A DNA stretch of 64,000 nucleotides, from contig NZ_LR134287.1 in NCBI RefSeq assembly GCF_900636515.1, positions 1,860,001 through 1,924,000 of the forward strand, written 5' to 3'. Made by a program: the position numbers and the translations under genes. The DNA comes from Neisseria animalis. GTDB taxonomy: Bacteria; Pseudomonadota; Gammaproteobacteria; Burkholderiales; Neisseriaceae. Position 1 is the stretch's first letter. Each line of letters opens with the position of its first letter. This document shows positions 11,853 through 20,935 of this stretch, in pieces. The notes under the pieces are model-generated. The model was not told where the DNA came from. It searched no databases and worked only from the letters and a program-made list of their open reading frames with translations.

Positions 11853-11959
11853 TATAGTCGAATAAAATAAGAATGAGACAAGGCAGCGAAGCCGCAGACA
11901 GTACACATAGTACGGCAAGGCAAAGCAACGCTGTATCATTCTTATTTTAAATGACTATA
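11853..11959 (-). mobile_element. Correia-like repeat, short form (copy 2)
   Basis: 107 bp from TATAGTCGAAT to AATGACTATA, nearly identical to copy 1 but inverted. It abuts the start of the DUF442 gene. Confidence 0.8.
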
Positions 11960-12092
11960 TGTATGATTTACAGACGGCATAACCATATAAAAAGCCGTCT
12001 GCAAAATCAATACTGCCTCCGGCAGGCATACAGAAATCCATCTGAAAATCGAAAAGCATTCCACGGCCGTTTCGGCAAACCCAACCCGTCTC

Positions 12093-13844
12093 CTACCGAT
12101 TAAACAACCAATTTTCTAAGCGTTCTTTATCGACAATCCGCAGCAATGCGGTTGCCGCTTCCGCCGCCTGAACCGTCAATACACTTTCATGCAGCACGCC
12201 CGAACGGAAAAAGTGTACGCGGACACGCTCGCCAACGGCATATTGCGACCACTGCCCCGCCAAATCCGTACAGCTGTAACCATTCACGGCAATGATTTTA
12301 TCTTGGGGACACAGCGCACCGTTTTCCGCGCTGCCGCCATTCAGCACATGAGTCAGCACCGCATAATCGGCATGCTGTTTGAACCGCGCACCCAAATCGG
12401 GAGCCGCCGAAACTTCAACCGTATCCGTAACCACACCCCCTCCGTGACTGCGCGGCAGAGCGTGCCAAGCCAATTCGATACCGACACTTGCCAAGCACTC
12501 CTCCAACGGCAAATCCTCAGTCGAATACAAAGCCGTCTGAAAAAAGTCCTCCAAATCCAAACCCGTTATTTGCCGGCATCTTACCTGCCATTGCTTTTCG
12601 GGTATGCCCGACCGGGTGGCACACCAGTCAAGATAATGCTGCTGCATCACATTATCCAGCGACTGCTTGCCGCCACTCTTTTGCCTGATGAGCAAATCCA
12701 AACACAATGCCGCCAGCGCACCTTTCTGATAATAGCTGACGATGGCGTTCGGACTGTTTTCATCTTGTTTGTAAAACTTATTCCACGCCGTAAAGCTGGA
12801 CTCTGCCAATGTCTGTTGCAGACGGCCTTTGGTCTGCTGTACGCGCGTAATGGCCTGTGCAAGCAATAAAACATAAGCATCGGGTGCAATCACGCCGCTA
12901 CGCGCCAGCAACAAGTCATCATAATAAGATGTAATGCCCTCAAACGCCCAAAGCTGCTCCGTATAATTTTCCTTAGACAAATCATAAGGCGCAAACACTT
13001 CAGGCTTGATGGATTTCACGTTCCACGCATGAAAATACTCATGGCTGAACAATCCGAGCAGTTGGGTGTAGTCGGAATTGGCCGCAGCCATACCGTGCGG
13101 CGGCAGACTGTTGCGGTCGGCAAGCAGCGCCGTACTGCTGATGTGCTCCAATCCACCGTAAATATTATCGCCAACGTGCAGCAAAAACCAATATTCCGCA
13201 AACGGCACCGGCTTCGGAAACATCGCCAATTCGGCCTCGCAAATTTTCCGAATGTCGCCGACCAAACGGGCTCGGTCAAAATCCCGGTACAAACCGCTCA
13301 ATGCAATACGGTGCGGAATACCTGCCGCCTCAAAATCCAAAAACTCAATCCGCCCCAACTCAACCGGACAATCAATCAATTCACCGTAAGAGGCCGTCTG
13401 AAAAACCTGCTCCCCTATTTGCGGCAAAGCAGTCGCCACCTGCCAACCTACGGGCAGCTCCAACAGCTCAACCCGATGCGGTTGGCTTTCATAACCTTTC
13501 ACACTCAAAAACAAACACGCACCGTCAAAAAAGCCGCGTTCGGTACTTAAAAAAGAACCGCGCACCGACAAATCAAACGCATAAACGGTGTAGCAAATCT
13601 GCCACTCCCCGACCTGCCCTTCCGCCAACCACCTGCTCTTGCTTTGCTGTACCAGACCCACTTGCCCGCCATTGCAAAAAGCATTGATTTGAACAATATG
13701 ACGTGAAAAATCACGAATCAGATAACTGCCCGGCACCCAGTCGGGCAATACAACTTCAACGGGCAATGGTTTGTTTTGACTAAAACTTAATACAATCTGC
13801 CACTGATGGGCTTTCGGGTTGGGTGTGATTTTATAATTTAGCAT
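12093..13844 (-). CDS. M61-family metallopeptidase with PDZ domain
   Basis: 583 residues. The zinc-binding motif HEYFHAWN has H268, E269 and H272, with the downstream FEGITSYYDD supplying the third ligand, as in glycyl-aminopeptidase M61 enzymes. The N-terminal part is the family's beta-sandwich; residues from about 470 look like a PDZ domain (GGSAENGALCPQDKIIAVNG). No signal peptide is obvious, so it is probably cytoplasmic. It is read divergently from ccoN; the 332-nt gap includes an FNR-like site. Confidence 0.92.
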   Translation of the reverse strand: MLNYKITPNPKAHQWQIVLSFSQNKPLPVEVVLPDWVPGSYLIRDFSRHIVQINAFCNGGQVGLVQQSKSRWLAEGQVGEWQICYTVYAFDLSVRGSFLSTERGFFDGACLFLSVKGYESQPHRVELLELPVGWQVATALPQIGEQVFQTASYGELIDCPVELGRIEFLDFEAAGIPHRIALSGLYRDFDRARLVGDIRKICEAELAMFPKPVPFAEYWFLLHVGDNIYGGLEHISSTALLADRNSLPPHGMAAANSDYTQLLGLFSHEYFHAWNVKSIKPEVFAPYDLSKENYTEQLWAFEGITSYYDDLLLARSGVIAPDAYVLLLAQAITRVQQTKGRLQQTLAESSFTAWNKFYKQDENSPNAIVSYYQKGALAALCLDLLIRQKSGGKQSLDNVMQQHYLDWCATRSGIPEKQWQVRCRQITGLDLEDFFQTALYSTEDLPLEECLASVGIELAWHALPRSHGGGVVTDTVEVSAAPDLGARFKQHADYAVLTHVLNGGSAENGALCPQDKIIAVNGYSCTDLAGQWSQYAVGERVRVHFFRSGVLHESVLTVQAAEAATALLRIVDKERLENWLFNR

Positions 13845-13899
13845 AACTATTATTTTATTTGTTAAATTCTATTATTTAATATTCAATAAAAGTGAATAT

Positions 13900-13913
13900 T
13901 TAATTTACATCAA
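13900..13913. promoter_or_regulatory. FNR-like box upstream of ccoNOQP
   Basis: TTAAT-TTAC-ATCAA matches the FNR consensus TTGAT-N4-ATCAA with one mismatch. A -10-like TAAAAT at 13955-13960 lies about 51 nt from its centre. Oxygen-responsive control of a cbb3 oxidase is expected biology. The box is 264 nt upstream of ccoN and 56 nt upstream of the M61 gene, so the target is not certain. Confidence 0.5.
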
Positions 13914-13948
13914 AAAGATTTCTCAAAAAAGGGGACTTGAAAAATCCG

Positions 13949-14002
13949 AACCAGTAAAATACAGATTCCGCAAAACCAGAAGTTTGATTTTACTGGTTTT
14001 TT
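13949..14002 (+). terminator. Perfect 12-bp hairpin with T-run upstream of ccoN
   Basis: AACCAGTAAAAT (13949-13960) pairs perfectly with ATTTTACTGGTT (13987-13998), followed by TTTT. Loop of 26 nt. It could end a short plus-strand transcript starting near the FNR-like box, or act as a leader attenuator. Confidence 0.5.
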
Positions 14003-14176
14003 AGCCAAACAGCCAATCTCTGCGGGGAAGCGCGCAAATGTAATACTGCTTGGCGCGTTTTTATAAATATGTTAAATTAAGAAAAATTTAAACTTCGGCA
14101 TAACTGTTTGTCATCAAACAGTCTTATCGTGAAGATATAAAAATTTTTCATTCCCATAATTTATGGAGACTCTCCC

Positions 14177-15607
14177 ATGGACACACAAACTTATAACTAC
14201 AAAGTGGTGCGCCAGTTCGCCATCATGACTGTAGTTTGGGGGATTGTGGGTATGCTGGTCGGCGTAATTGTTGCCGCCCAATTATACGCACCTTCTCTCA
14301 ATTTATCCGAAATCGGCCCGTGGTTCCACTTCGGCCGTCTGCGTCCGCTGCACACCAATGCGGTTATTTTCGCATTCGGCGGCTGCGGCTTGTTTGCCAC
14401 ATCATACTATGTCGTACAGCGTACCTGTAACACCCGACTGTTCTGCGGCCCCTTGGCTGCTTTCACTTTCTGGGGTTGGCAGGCGGTTATCGTACTGGCC
14501 GTTATTACCTTGCCGCTGGGCTACACCCAAGGTAAAGAGTATGCAGAGCTGGAATGGCCAATCGACCTGCTGATTACTTTGGTATGGGTTGCCTATGCCA
14601 TCGTATTCTTCGGTACGATTGCCAAACGCAAAGTGAAACACATCTATGTAGCCAACTGGTTCTACGGTGCATTCATCTTGGCGGTTGCATTGCTGCACAT
14701 TGTCAACAATATCAGCATTCCGGCCAGCGTGATGAAGTCTTACCCTGTATATTCCGGCGCAATCGACGCAATGGTACAGTGGTGGTACGGTCACAACGCC
14801 GTAGGCTTCTTCCTGACTGCCGGCTTCTTAGGTATGATGTACTATTTCGTACCGAAACAAGCAGGCCGTCCGGTTTACTCTTACCGCCTGTCTGTCGTGC
14901 ACTTCTGGGCATTGGTCTTCACTTATATGTGGGCCGGTCCGCACCACCTGCACTACACCGCCCTGCCCGACTGGACTCAATCTTTGGGTATGATTCTGTC
15001 GCTGATTCTGTTTGCACCATCTTGGGGCGGCATGATTAACGGTATCATGACCCTGTCTGGCGCATGGGACAAACTGCGTACAGACCCGATTCTGAAGTTC
15101 CTGATTGTTTCATTGTCCTTCTACGGTATGTCTACCTTCGAAGGCCCGATGATGTCCATCAAAACCGTAAACGCCTTGAGCCACTACACCGACTGGACGG
15201 TAGCACACGTACACGCCGGCGCATTGGGTTGGGTAGGCTTTGTAACCATCGGTTCCGTTTACTACCTTGTTCCGCGCCTGTTCGGCAAAGAGCAAATGTA
15301 CAGCACCAAATTGATTGAAGCACACTTCTGGATCGCCACCATCGGCGTCGTACTCTACATTGCCGCAATGTGGATTGCCGGCGTGATGCAAGGTCTGATG
15401 TGGGGTTCGTTGAACGACGACGGTACGCTGACCTACTCTTTCGTAGAATCAGTAAAACGCACCATGCCTTACTACGCCATCCGTGTAGCAGGTGGTCTGT
15501 TGTACTTGGCAGGTATGTTCATCATGGCATACAACGTTTACCGCACCATCATCAGTGGCAAAGCGGTTGATGCCGAGATTCCTGCGGTTTCGCAAACCCA
15601 CCACTAA
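14177..15607 (+). CDS. ccoN: cbb3-type cytochrome c oxidase subunit I
   Basis: 476 residues with about 12 membrane segments. It is the catalytic subunit with two b-type haems and CuB. Haem and copper ligand regions are visible ([50 protein letters not shown]). It reduces oxygen at low concentration and pumps protons. First gene of ccoNOQP; ribosome site GGAGA upstream of 14177. Confidence 0.98.
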   Translation: MDTQTYNYKVVRQFAIMTVVWGIVGMLVGVIVAAQLYAPSLNLSEIGPWFHFGRLRPLHTNAVIFAFGGCGLFATSYYVVQRTCNTRLFCGPLAAFTFWGWQAVIVLAVITLPLGYTQGKEYAELEWPIDLLITLVWVAYAIVFFGTIAKRKVKHIYVANWFYGAFILAVALLHIVNNISIPASVMKSYPVYSGAIDAMVQWWYGHNAVGFFLTAGFLGMMYYFVPKQAGRPVYSYRLSVVHFWALVFTYMWAGPHHLHYTALPDWTQSLGMILSLILFAPSWGGMINGIMTLSGAWDKLRTDPILKFLIVSLSFYGMSTFEGPMMSIKTVNALSHYTDWTVAHVHAGALGWVGFVTIGSVYYLVPRLFGKEQMYSTKLIEAHFWIATIGVVLYIAAMWIAGVMQGLMWGSLNDDGTLTYSFVESVKRTMPYYAIRVAGGLLYLAGMFIMAYNVYRTIISGKAVDAEIPAVSQTHH

Positions 15608-15627
15608 TATAGGAAAAGGCTACCAAA

Positions 15628-16239
15628 ATGAAATTACAACAATTAGCTGAAGAAAAAGTCGGCATTCTGATTGTATTTACCTTGCTTGTGGCCAGCGTGG
15701 GCTTGTTGATTGAGGTCGTGCCGCTGTTTTTCTCCAAAGCAGTTACCCAACCCGCACCCGGCGTGAAGCCATACAGCGCACTGCAGGTAGCAGGCCGCGA
15801 TGTATATGTCCGCGAAGGTTGCTACAACTGTCACTCGCAAATGATTCGTCCGTTCCGTGCAGAAACCGAGCGTTACGGTCACTACTCCATTGCCGGCGAG
15901 TCGGTTTACGACCGTCCGTTCCAATGGGGCTCCAAACGCACCGGTCCGGATTTGGCCCGTGTAGGTGGTCGTTATTCAGACGAATGGCACCGTATCCACT
16001 TGATCAATCCGCGCGATGTCGTGCCTGAATCCAATATGCCCGCATTCCCGTGGCTGGCTCAAACCAAAGTCAACATCGATGCAACCATCGGCAACATGAA
16101 AGCCTTGCGCGCCGTCGGTACGCCTTACAGCGATGAAGAATTGGCCAAAGCACCTGAGGAATTGAAAAACAAATCCGAACTGGATGCCGTTGTTGCCTAC
16201 CTGCAAGGCTTGGGCTTGGCATTGAAAAACGTAAGGTAA
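15628..16239 (+). CDS. ccoO: cbb3-type cytochrome c oxidase subunit II (monohaem cytochrome c)
   Basis: 203 residues. An N-terminal membrane anchor ([20 protein letters not shown]) is followed by a periplasmic domain with one c-type haem motif, CYNCH, and a distal methionine region (ESNMPAFPW). It passes electrons to CcoN. 20 nt downstream of ccoN; ccoQ starts 4 nt after its stop. Confidence 0.98.
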   Translation: MKLQQLAEEKVGILIVFTLLVASVGLLIEVVPLFFSKAVTQPAPGVKPYSALQVAGRDVYVREGCYNCHSQMIRPFRAETERYGHYSIAGESVYDRPFQWGSKRTGPDLARVGGRYSDEWHRIHLINPRDVVPESNMPAFPWLAQTKVNIDATIGNMKALRAVGTPYSDEELAKAPEELKNKSELDAVVAYLQGLGLALKNVR

Positions 16240-16243
16240 CATC

Positions 16244-16408
16244 ATGGACATCAACTGGGTACGCTCGCTTTTTACAGTTTGGGTTTTTATCAGCTTCATA
16301 CTGGTGCTCTATATTGTGTTTAACCGACGCAATAAGAAAAACTACGACGATGCTGCCAACAGTATTTTCGACAATGAAAACAACACTGATGAAAAAAACG
16401 GGCGTTAA
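16244..16408 (+). CDS. ccoQ: cbb3-type cytochrome oxidase subunit CcoQ
   Basis: A small gene of 54 residues: MDINWVRSLFTVWVFISFIL, a single membrane segment, then a basic/acidic tail (NRRNKKNYDDAAN). Size, position between ccoO and ccoP, and single-pass topology fit CcoQ, an assembly or stability subunit. Confidence 0.88.
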   Translation: MDINWVRSLFTVWVFISFILVLYIVFNRRNKKNYDDAANSIFDNENNTDEKNGR

Positions 16409-16439
16409 CCGGTTTGTCCGTGACCACGGAGCATAAAGA

Positions 16440-17834
16440 ATGAACACAACATCCCAATTTACCAGTAATTTCTGGAATATATATATTGCCGCCATCGTCG
16501 TGCTCAGCTTTATCGGTTTGGCTTGGCTGCTGATTTCGCAAAACGTCGTCAAACTGAAAAAAGGCGAAGAGGCGAAAACCACGGGTCATGAATGGGACGG
16601 TATTGAAGAATACAATAACCCCCTGCCCCGCTGGTGGTTCTGGCTGTATGTATTGACTTGGATTTTTGGTGCGGTTTACATCGTACTCTACCCCGGCGTA
16701 GGCGATTTCAAAGGCGTATTGGGCTGGACCAGCCACAATCAATATGAAAAAGAAGTAGCCAAAGCCGAAGAGCAATACAAACCTCTGTATGCCAAGTTTG
16801 CCAACATGCCGATTGAGCAAGTGGCAAAAGATCCCCAAGTGCAGCAAATCGGTAAGAATATGTTTGATACTTACTGTATCCAATGTCACGGTGCGGACGC
16901 CAAAGGTTCCAAAGGCTTCCCGAACCTGACCGACCACGACTGGCTGTGGGGCGGCGAGCCTGAGCAAATCCGTGAAACCATCGAAAAAGGCCGTGTCGGC
17001 GTGATGGCTGCATGGGGTCCTGCCTTGGGTGAAGAGCGCGTAAAAGACGTAGCACACTATGTAATGTCCCTGTCCAAACCTAAAGACCAATACGACGAAG
17101 ACCGTGCCGCACGCGGTAAAGCACTGTTCCACGGCGGTCCTGCCAACTGTTTCACCTGTCACGGTGATCAAGGTCAAGGCGTACAAGGTTTAGGTCCGAA
17201 TCTGTCCGACGATGTATGGTTGTGGGGCGGTACGCAAAAAGCGATTATCGAAACCATCACCAACGGCCGCCACGGTCAAATGCCTGCTTGGGCAAACTTC
17301 TTGGACAACGACAAACTGCATATCATGACTGCATACGTTTGGGGCTTGTCCAATAAAGACGGCAAAGCGCCTGCTCCTAAAGCGCAACCTGCCGCCGCTG
17401 CTCAGCCCGCAACAGCATCAGCCGCCGCAGCCCAACCTACTGAACCTGCCGCTCCGGTAGCAGAACAAGCAGCAGCTCCGGCCGATGATGCAGACGGCGT
17501 GGTACTCTCAAATAAAGACGGCAAACCGCAAGGTATCTTCTATTTCGCCACCGGTAAAAGCGATGTTTCCGCCAATGCCGCCGGCGTACTGGAAGAAATC
17601 ATCAAAGCTGGTAAAGACGGCAAACGTCTAGTTGTCAGCGGTTATACCGACAGCACCGGCAATGCCGCAGCCAATGCCGAGCTCTCTAAAAAACGCGCCC
17701 AAGCCGTACAAGCGTTTTTTGAAGCACAAGGCGTGAAAGCAGAAAATATCGAATTGCGTAAGCCTGAAGATACAACTGCCGCCCAAGGCGACAATGCTGC
17801 CGGCCGCCGCGTAGAAGTAACCGTAGAAGGCTAA
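16440..17834 (+). CDS. ccoP: cbb3 oxidase subunit III (CcoP) fused to an OmpA-like domain
   Basis: 464 residues. Two short N-terminal membrane segments, then two cytochrome c domains with haem motifs CIQCH and CFTCH (residues about 143-300), as in ordinary dihaem CcoP. A linker rich in Ala, Pro and Gln (about 310-352) leads to a C-terminal OmpA-like domain (GIFYFATGKSDV...). The peptidoglycan-binding Asp and Arg of that fold are present (D404 in YTDSTGN, R419 in LSKKRAQAV). The extra domain would sit in the periplasm and could tether the oxidase to the cell wall; this is inference. A terminator follows at 17851. Confidence 0.93.
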   Translation: MNTTSQFTSNFWNIYIAAIVVLSFIGLAWLLISQNVVKLKKGEEAKTTGHEWDGIEEYNNPLPRWWFWLYVLTWIFGAVYIVLYPGVGDFKGVLGWTSHNQYEKEVAKAEEQYKPLYAKFANMPIEQVAKDPQVQQIGKNMFDTYCIQCHGADAKGSKGFPNLTDHDWLWGGEPEQIRETIEKGRVGVMAAWGPALGEERVKDVAHYVMSLSKPKDQYDEDRAARGKALFHGGPANCFTCHGDQGQGVQGLGPNLSDDVWLWGGTQKAIIETITNGRHGQMPAWANFLDNDKLHIMTAYVWGLSNKDGKAPAPKAQPAAAAQPATASAAAAQPTEPAAPVAEQAAAPADDADGVVLSNKDGKPQGIFYFATGKSDVSANAAGVLEEIIKAGKDGKRLVVSGYTDSTGNAAANAELSKKRAQAVQAFFEAQGVKAENIELRKPEDTTAAQGDNAAGRRVEVTVEG

Positions 17835-17850
17835 TCCCCTACTACCGCCC

Positions 17851-17876
17851 AGCCGCTCCTTAGGAGCGGCTTTTTA
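17851..17876 (+). terminator. Intrinsic terminator of ccoNOQP
   Basis: AGCCGCTCC / GGAGCGGCT stem with a 3-nt loop followed by TTTTT. Confidence 0.9.
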
Positions 17877-18024
17877 TTGTCCAAACATTTCATCAAACAG
17901 CATTAATGCCGTCTGCAAATAGGAAAATCAGTTATAATTCACCATTTCAATCTGTCTGCCGACATCGGAAAACATTCCAAGTGTTCATTTCCAACGCAAA
18001 GCGGTAAATCAAAAACCGTACGGA

Positions 18025-18093
18025 TATAGTCGCTTCCATTCAGATTGATACAGCATTTTCCGTACCTTATGTACGCTTTATACTGCCGACTAC
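18025..18093. repeat. Degenerate Correia-like remnant
   Basis: Starts with TATAGTCG and ends near GCCGACTA, with an internal TTGATACAGC...GTACCTTATGTACGC resembling the other copies but shorter and diverged. It lies upstream of the preQ1 element. Confidence 0.35.
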
Positions 18094-18185
18094 CCTACCC
18101 CGAGCCAAATGAAACGGCTATCCCGCGGCAAGATAAGTCAGTATTGCAACCGTTGCAATTTTCGACATACCGGCAGCCTGCAATA

Positions 18186-18222
18186 CGCGGTTCGTAACCC
18201 TCCCGCGATACCAAAACTAGGA
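18186..18222 (+). promoter_or_regulatory. Probable preQ1-I riboswitch
   Basis: CGCGG-TTCGTAACCCTC-CCGCG forms a short stem and C/U-rich loop, followed by the A-rich tail ACCAAAACTAGGA. This matches the preQ1-I layout, in which the tail pairs back into the loop and masks the ribosome site. The tail overlaps the AGGA of queC, so translation control by a queuosine precursor is expected. Confidence 0.72.
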
Positions 18223-18228
18223 ATCTTT

Positions 18229-18882
18229 ATGCACAATCAAAAAGCCTTGGTCATCTTTTCCGGTGGTCAAGATTCAACCACCTGCCTGCTGCAGGCCATT
18301 GAAACATATGGCCGCGGCAATGTGCAGGCCATTACCTTTCAATACGGCCAACGCCATGCCGTCGAGCTGGAACGCGCGTGCTGGATTGCACAGGATTTGG
18401 GTATTCCCCAAACCGTGCTTGACTTGAGCTTGATGCAGCATATTACCCGCAATGCCTTGATGAGCGATGGAGCGGAAATTCAGACGGCCGAAAACGGCAT
18501 ACCGAATACGTTCGTCGACGGGCGCAATGCCTTGTTTCTGCTTTATGCCGCCATTTTTGCCAAGGGTCAGGGTATCCGGCACATTATTGCCGGCGTGTGT
18601 GAAACCGACTTTTCCGGCTATCCCGACTGCCGCGACATCTTTGTCAAGTCCATGAATGTTACCCTCAATCTGGCGATGGATTACGATTTCCAAATCCACA
18701 CCCCGTTGATGTATCTGACCAAAGCGCAAACGTGGAAGCTGGCCGACGACTTAGGCCGTCTGAATTATGTACGCGAACATACCCATACCTGCTACAACGG
18801 CGTTATCGGCGGCTGCGGCGAATGTCCGAGCTGCATATTGCGCGAGCGCGGTTTGGCAGAATATCTGGCGGAAAAGCCATGA
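18229..18882 (+). CDS. queC: 7-cyano-7-deazaguanine synthase
   Basis: 217 residues. Converts 7-carboxy-7-deazaguanine to preQ0 in queuosine synthesis. The ATP pyrophosphatase loop [10 protein letters not shown] and the zinc-site cysteines near the end (CGECPSC) are present. Start at 18229 ([10 protein letters not shown]) is next to the AGGA inside the riboswitch tail; the longer upstream frame has no similarity. Followed by a full-length Correia-like element, then queD. Confidence 0.96.
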   Translation: MHNQKALVIFSGGQDSTTCLLQAIETYGRGNVQAITFQYGQRHAVELERACWIAQDLGIPQTVLDLSLMQHITRNALMSDGAEIQTAENGIPNTFVDGRNALFLLYAAIFAKGQGIRHIIAGVCETDFSGYPDCRDIFVKSMNVTLNLAMDYDFQIHTPLMYLTKAQTWKLADDLGRLNYVREHTHTCYNGVIGGCGECPSCILRERGLAEYLAEKP

Positions 18883-18901
18883 AGCCGGTATTGGCCGCAT
18901 C

Positions 18902-19055
18902 TATATCGGATAACACAGAATAAGACAAGGCAGCAAAGCCGCAGGCAGTACGGATATGGTACGGGTTGGCGGAGTTGCTGCTTCAACAATGTAGTCAGGC
19001 CGCTTCTTGGGGCAAGGTGCGGCAACGATGTATCATTCTGTGTTGAATGACTATA
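18902..19055. mobile_element. Correia-like repeat, long form (copy 3)
   Basis: About 154 bp from TATATCGGATAAC to GAATGACTATA between queC and queD. It matches the short copies at both ends but keeps about 47 extra internal bases. The 154/107 bp size pair parallels the known full and internally deleted Correia size classes. Confidence 0.65.
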
Positions 19056-19192
19056 TCACGCCGCTCTTTTCCGTATGCAGATAAGGAAAAACAAAGGCCG
19101 TCTGCAAACCGGCAGCGAAACCCTTATTCGAATGAAACCGTCCGCCATCTAGCCAAACGCCGCTATTTGGGCATTACACCCATAATGAGACC

Positions 19193-19621
19193 ATGAAAAT
19201 CACTAAAATCTTCACTTTTGATTCGTCGCACATGCTCGACGGTCACGACGGCAAGTGCCAAAACCTGCACGGCCATACTTACAAGCTGGAAATTACCGTT
19301 TCAGACGGCCTGATTCAGGGCGGGGCGAAAGACGGCATGGTAATGGATTTCACCGACCTCAAAGCCATCGTCAAGCAGCAAATCATCGACCCGTTCGATC
19401 ACGCCTTTATCTACGACGGCAGCAATGAGCGGGAAAGCCGAATCGCCGCGCTGTTGGAGGAGTGGAACATGAAAACCCTGCGCCTTCAACGCCGCACCAC
19501 CGCCGAAAACATGACCGTTGAAATATACGGCCGTCTGCAAAATGCAGGCATAAACGTATGCAGCGTCAAGCTGTGGGAAACACCGACCTCTTGCGCCGAA
19601 TACGAAGGAGAAAACGAATGA
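19193..19621 (+). CDS. queD: 6-carboxytetrahydropterin synthase
   Basis: 142 residues. Makes 6-carboxytetrahydropterin for queuosine synthesis. Zinc-binding histidines and catalytic Cys are visible in SSHMLDGHDGKCQNLHGHTY. The stop overlaps the next start (ATGA), so the DUF1304 gene is translationally coupled. Confidence 0.96.
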   Translation: MKITKIFTFDSSHMLDGHDGKCQNLHGHTYKLEITVSDGLIQGGAKDGMVMDFTDLKAIVKQQIIDPFDHAFIYDGSNERESRIAALLEEWNMKTLRLQRRTTAENMTVEIYGRLQNAGINVCSVKLWETPTSCAEYEGENE

Positions 19622-19992
19622 GCCTGTTGGGTACACTGCTGGTATTGCTGGTGGCCGCCGAGCATTTTTACATCGCCTATCTGGAAATGACGCAGATTCC
19701 CAGCGAGAAAGCCGCCAAGCTGTTTCAGCTGCCGTATGAATTTTTGCAGCAGAAAAGCGTGCAAAATATGTTCAGCAATCAGGGGCTGTACAACGGTTTT
19801 CTGGCGGCAGGCCTGTTGTGGGCACAGTTTGCCGCGCCGGACAACGCGCGTTTTCCCGCAACCATGCTGTTTCTCGGCTTTGTCTTGATTGCAGCCGCAT
19901 GGGGCACGTTTTCCACCGGCAATAAAAGCATCGTATTGAAACAAGGTTTGCCCGCCGCATTGGCGGCTTTGGCAGTATGGGCGGCGGCATGA
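19618..19992 (+). CDS. DUF1304 membrane protein
   Basis: 124 residues with about four hydrophobic segments; MSLLGTLLVLLVAAEHFYIA and GLYNGFLAAGLLWA match the DUF1304 family of small inner-membrane proteins of unknown function. Start at 19618 overlaps the queD stop by 4 nt; its end overlaps the queE start. It sits inside the queuosine operon, but no role there is established. Confidence 0.85.
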   Translation: MSLLGTLLVLLVAAEHFYIAYLEMTQIPSEKAAKLFQLPYEFLQQKSVQNMFSNQGLYNGFLAAGLLWAQFAAPDNARFPATMLFLGFVLIAAAWGTFSTGNKSIVLKQGLPAALAALAVWAAA

Positions 19993-20621
19993 CTGAAATC
20001 CGTCCGGAAAATCCGCGATACCGCCTGGTCGAAATGTTCGAAAGCCTGCAAGGAGAGGGTTACAACACGGGCATGAGAGCCGTTTTCCTGCGCTTGGGCA
20101 AATGCAATCTTGCCTGCGGGTGGTGCGATACGGATTATTTAACATTCGAGATGACCGGCCTGAGCGATATCTTAGGCCGTCTGAAACAATATACTGCCCG
20201 AACCGTTATCATTACCGGGGGCGAACCGACCATCCAGCCGCATCTGGATATTCTGCTGGATACGCTTAAAGCACAAGGTTATTACCTTTGCATCGAAACC
20301 AACGGCCTCAACCCTGCGCCGCCGCAAATCGATTTTGTCGCCGCCAGTCCGAAAGCCTGCTATGCCGGAAAATATACCAAACAATATATCGAAACCGCAG
20401 ATGAAGTACGGATTGTCGCCGACGGCGATGTGACTGCGTTTGCCGAAGAAATGGAGCGCAAAATCCGTGCCCGTCATTATTATCTGTCGCCTTGCGAGCA
20501 AAACGGTGAAATGAATATTTACGACACCATCCGCCAAATCGGCCTGCTCAACAGCCGCCCGAATGCCCCCGTGCATTGGTCGCTGAGTTTGCAGACGCAT
20601 AAGCTGGCCGGAATAGAATAG
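19989..20621 (+). CDS. queE: 7-carboxy-7-deazaguanine synthase (radical SAM)
   Basis: 210 residues. The radical-SAM cysteine motif CNLACGWC (C-x3-C-x2-C) is near the N-terminus, preceded by the substrate segment FESLQGEGYNTG. It ring-contracts carboxytetrahydropterin to CDG, the step between QueD and QueC. ATG at 19989 overlaps the preceding gene by 4 nt. Confidence 0.96.
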   Translation: MTEIRPENPRYRLVEMFESLQGEGYNTGMRAVFLRLGKCNLACGWCDTDYLTFEMTGLSDILGRLKQYTARTVIITGGEPTIQPHLDILLDTLKAQGYYLCIETNGLNPAPPQIDFVAASPKACYAGKYTKQYIETADEVRIVADGDVTAFAEEMERKIRARHYYLSPCEQNGEMNIYDTIRQIGLLNSRPNAPVHWSLSLQTHKLAGIE

Positions 20622-20693
20622 CAAAAATACAACAGCAAAACCGGCATCCTGCAGGTTATCTAAAAAAATATCGCCCAATAAAATATAGGGCGA

Positions 20694-20800
20694 TATAGTC
20701 GAATAAAATGAGAATGAGACAAGGCAGCGAAGCCGCAGACAGTACAGATAGTACGACAAGGCAAAGCAACGCTGTATCATTCTTATTTTAAATGACTATA
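20694..20800. mobile_element. Correia-like repeat, short form (copy 4)
   Basis: 107 bp from TATAGTCGAAT to AATGACTATA, nearly identical to copy 2. Confidence 0.8.
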
Positions 20801-20850
20801 CAAAGCAATACAGCCGTATCGTCCTATATTTTTTGTCCAATCCGCATCAC

Positions 20851-20915
20851 AAAGCCGTCTGCAAATTGCCCCCGAAACCTTTGTTTCACATTCGGCCAAT
20901 TTGCAGACGGCTTTT
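20851..20915. terminator. DUS inverted-pair terminator, bidirectional
   Basis: AAAGCCGTCTGCAAATTG and its complement flank a 26-nt loop between the convergent queE and OmpA-domain genes. Confidence 0.7.
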
Positions 20916-20935
20916 TCAGTCTGTCAGACTATGAT

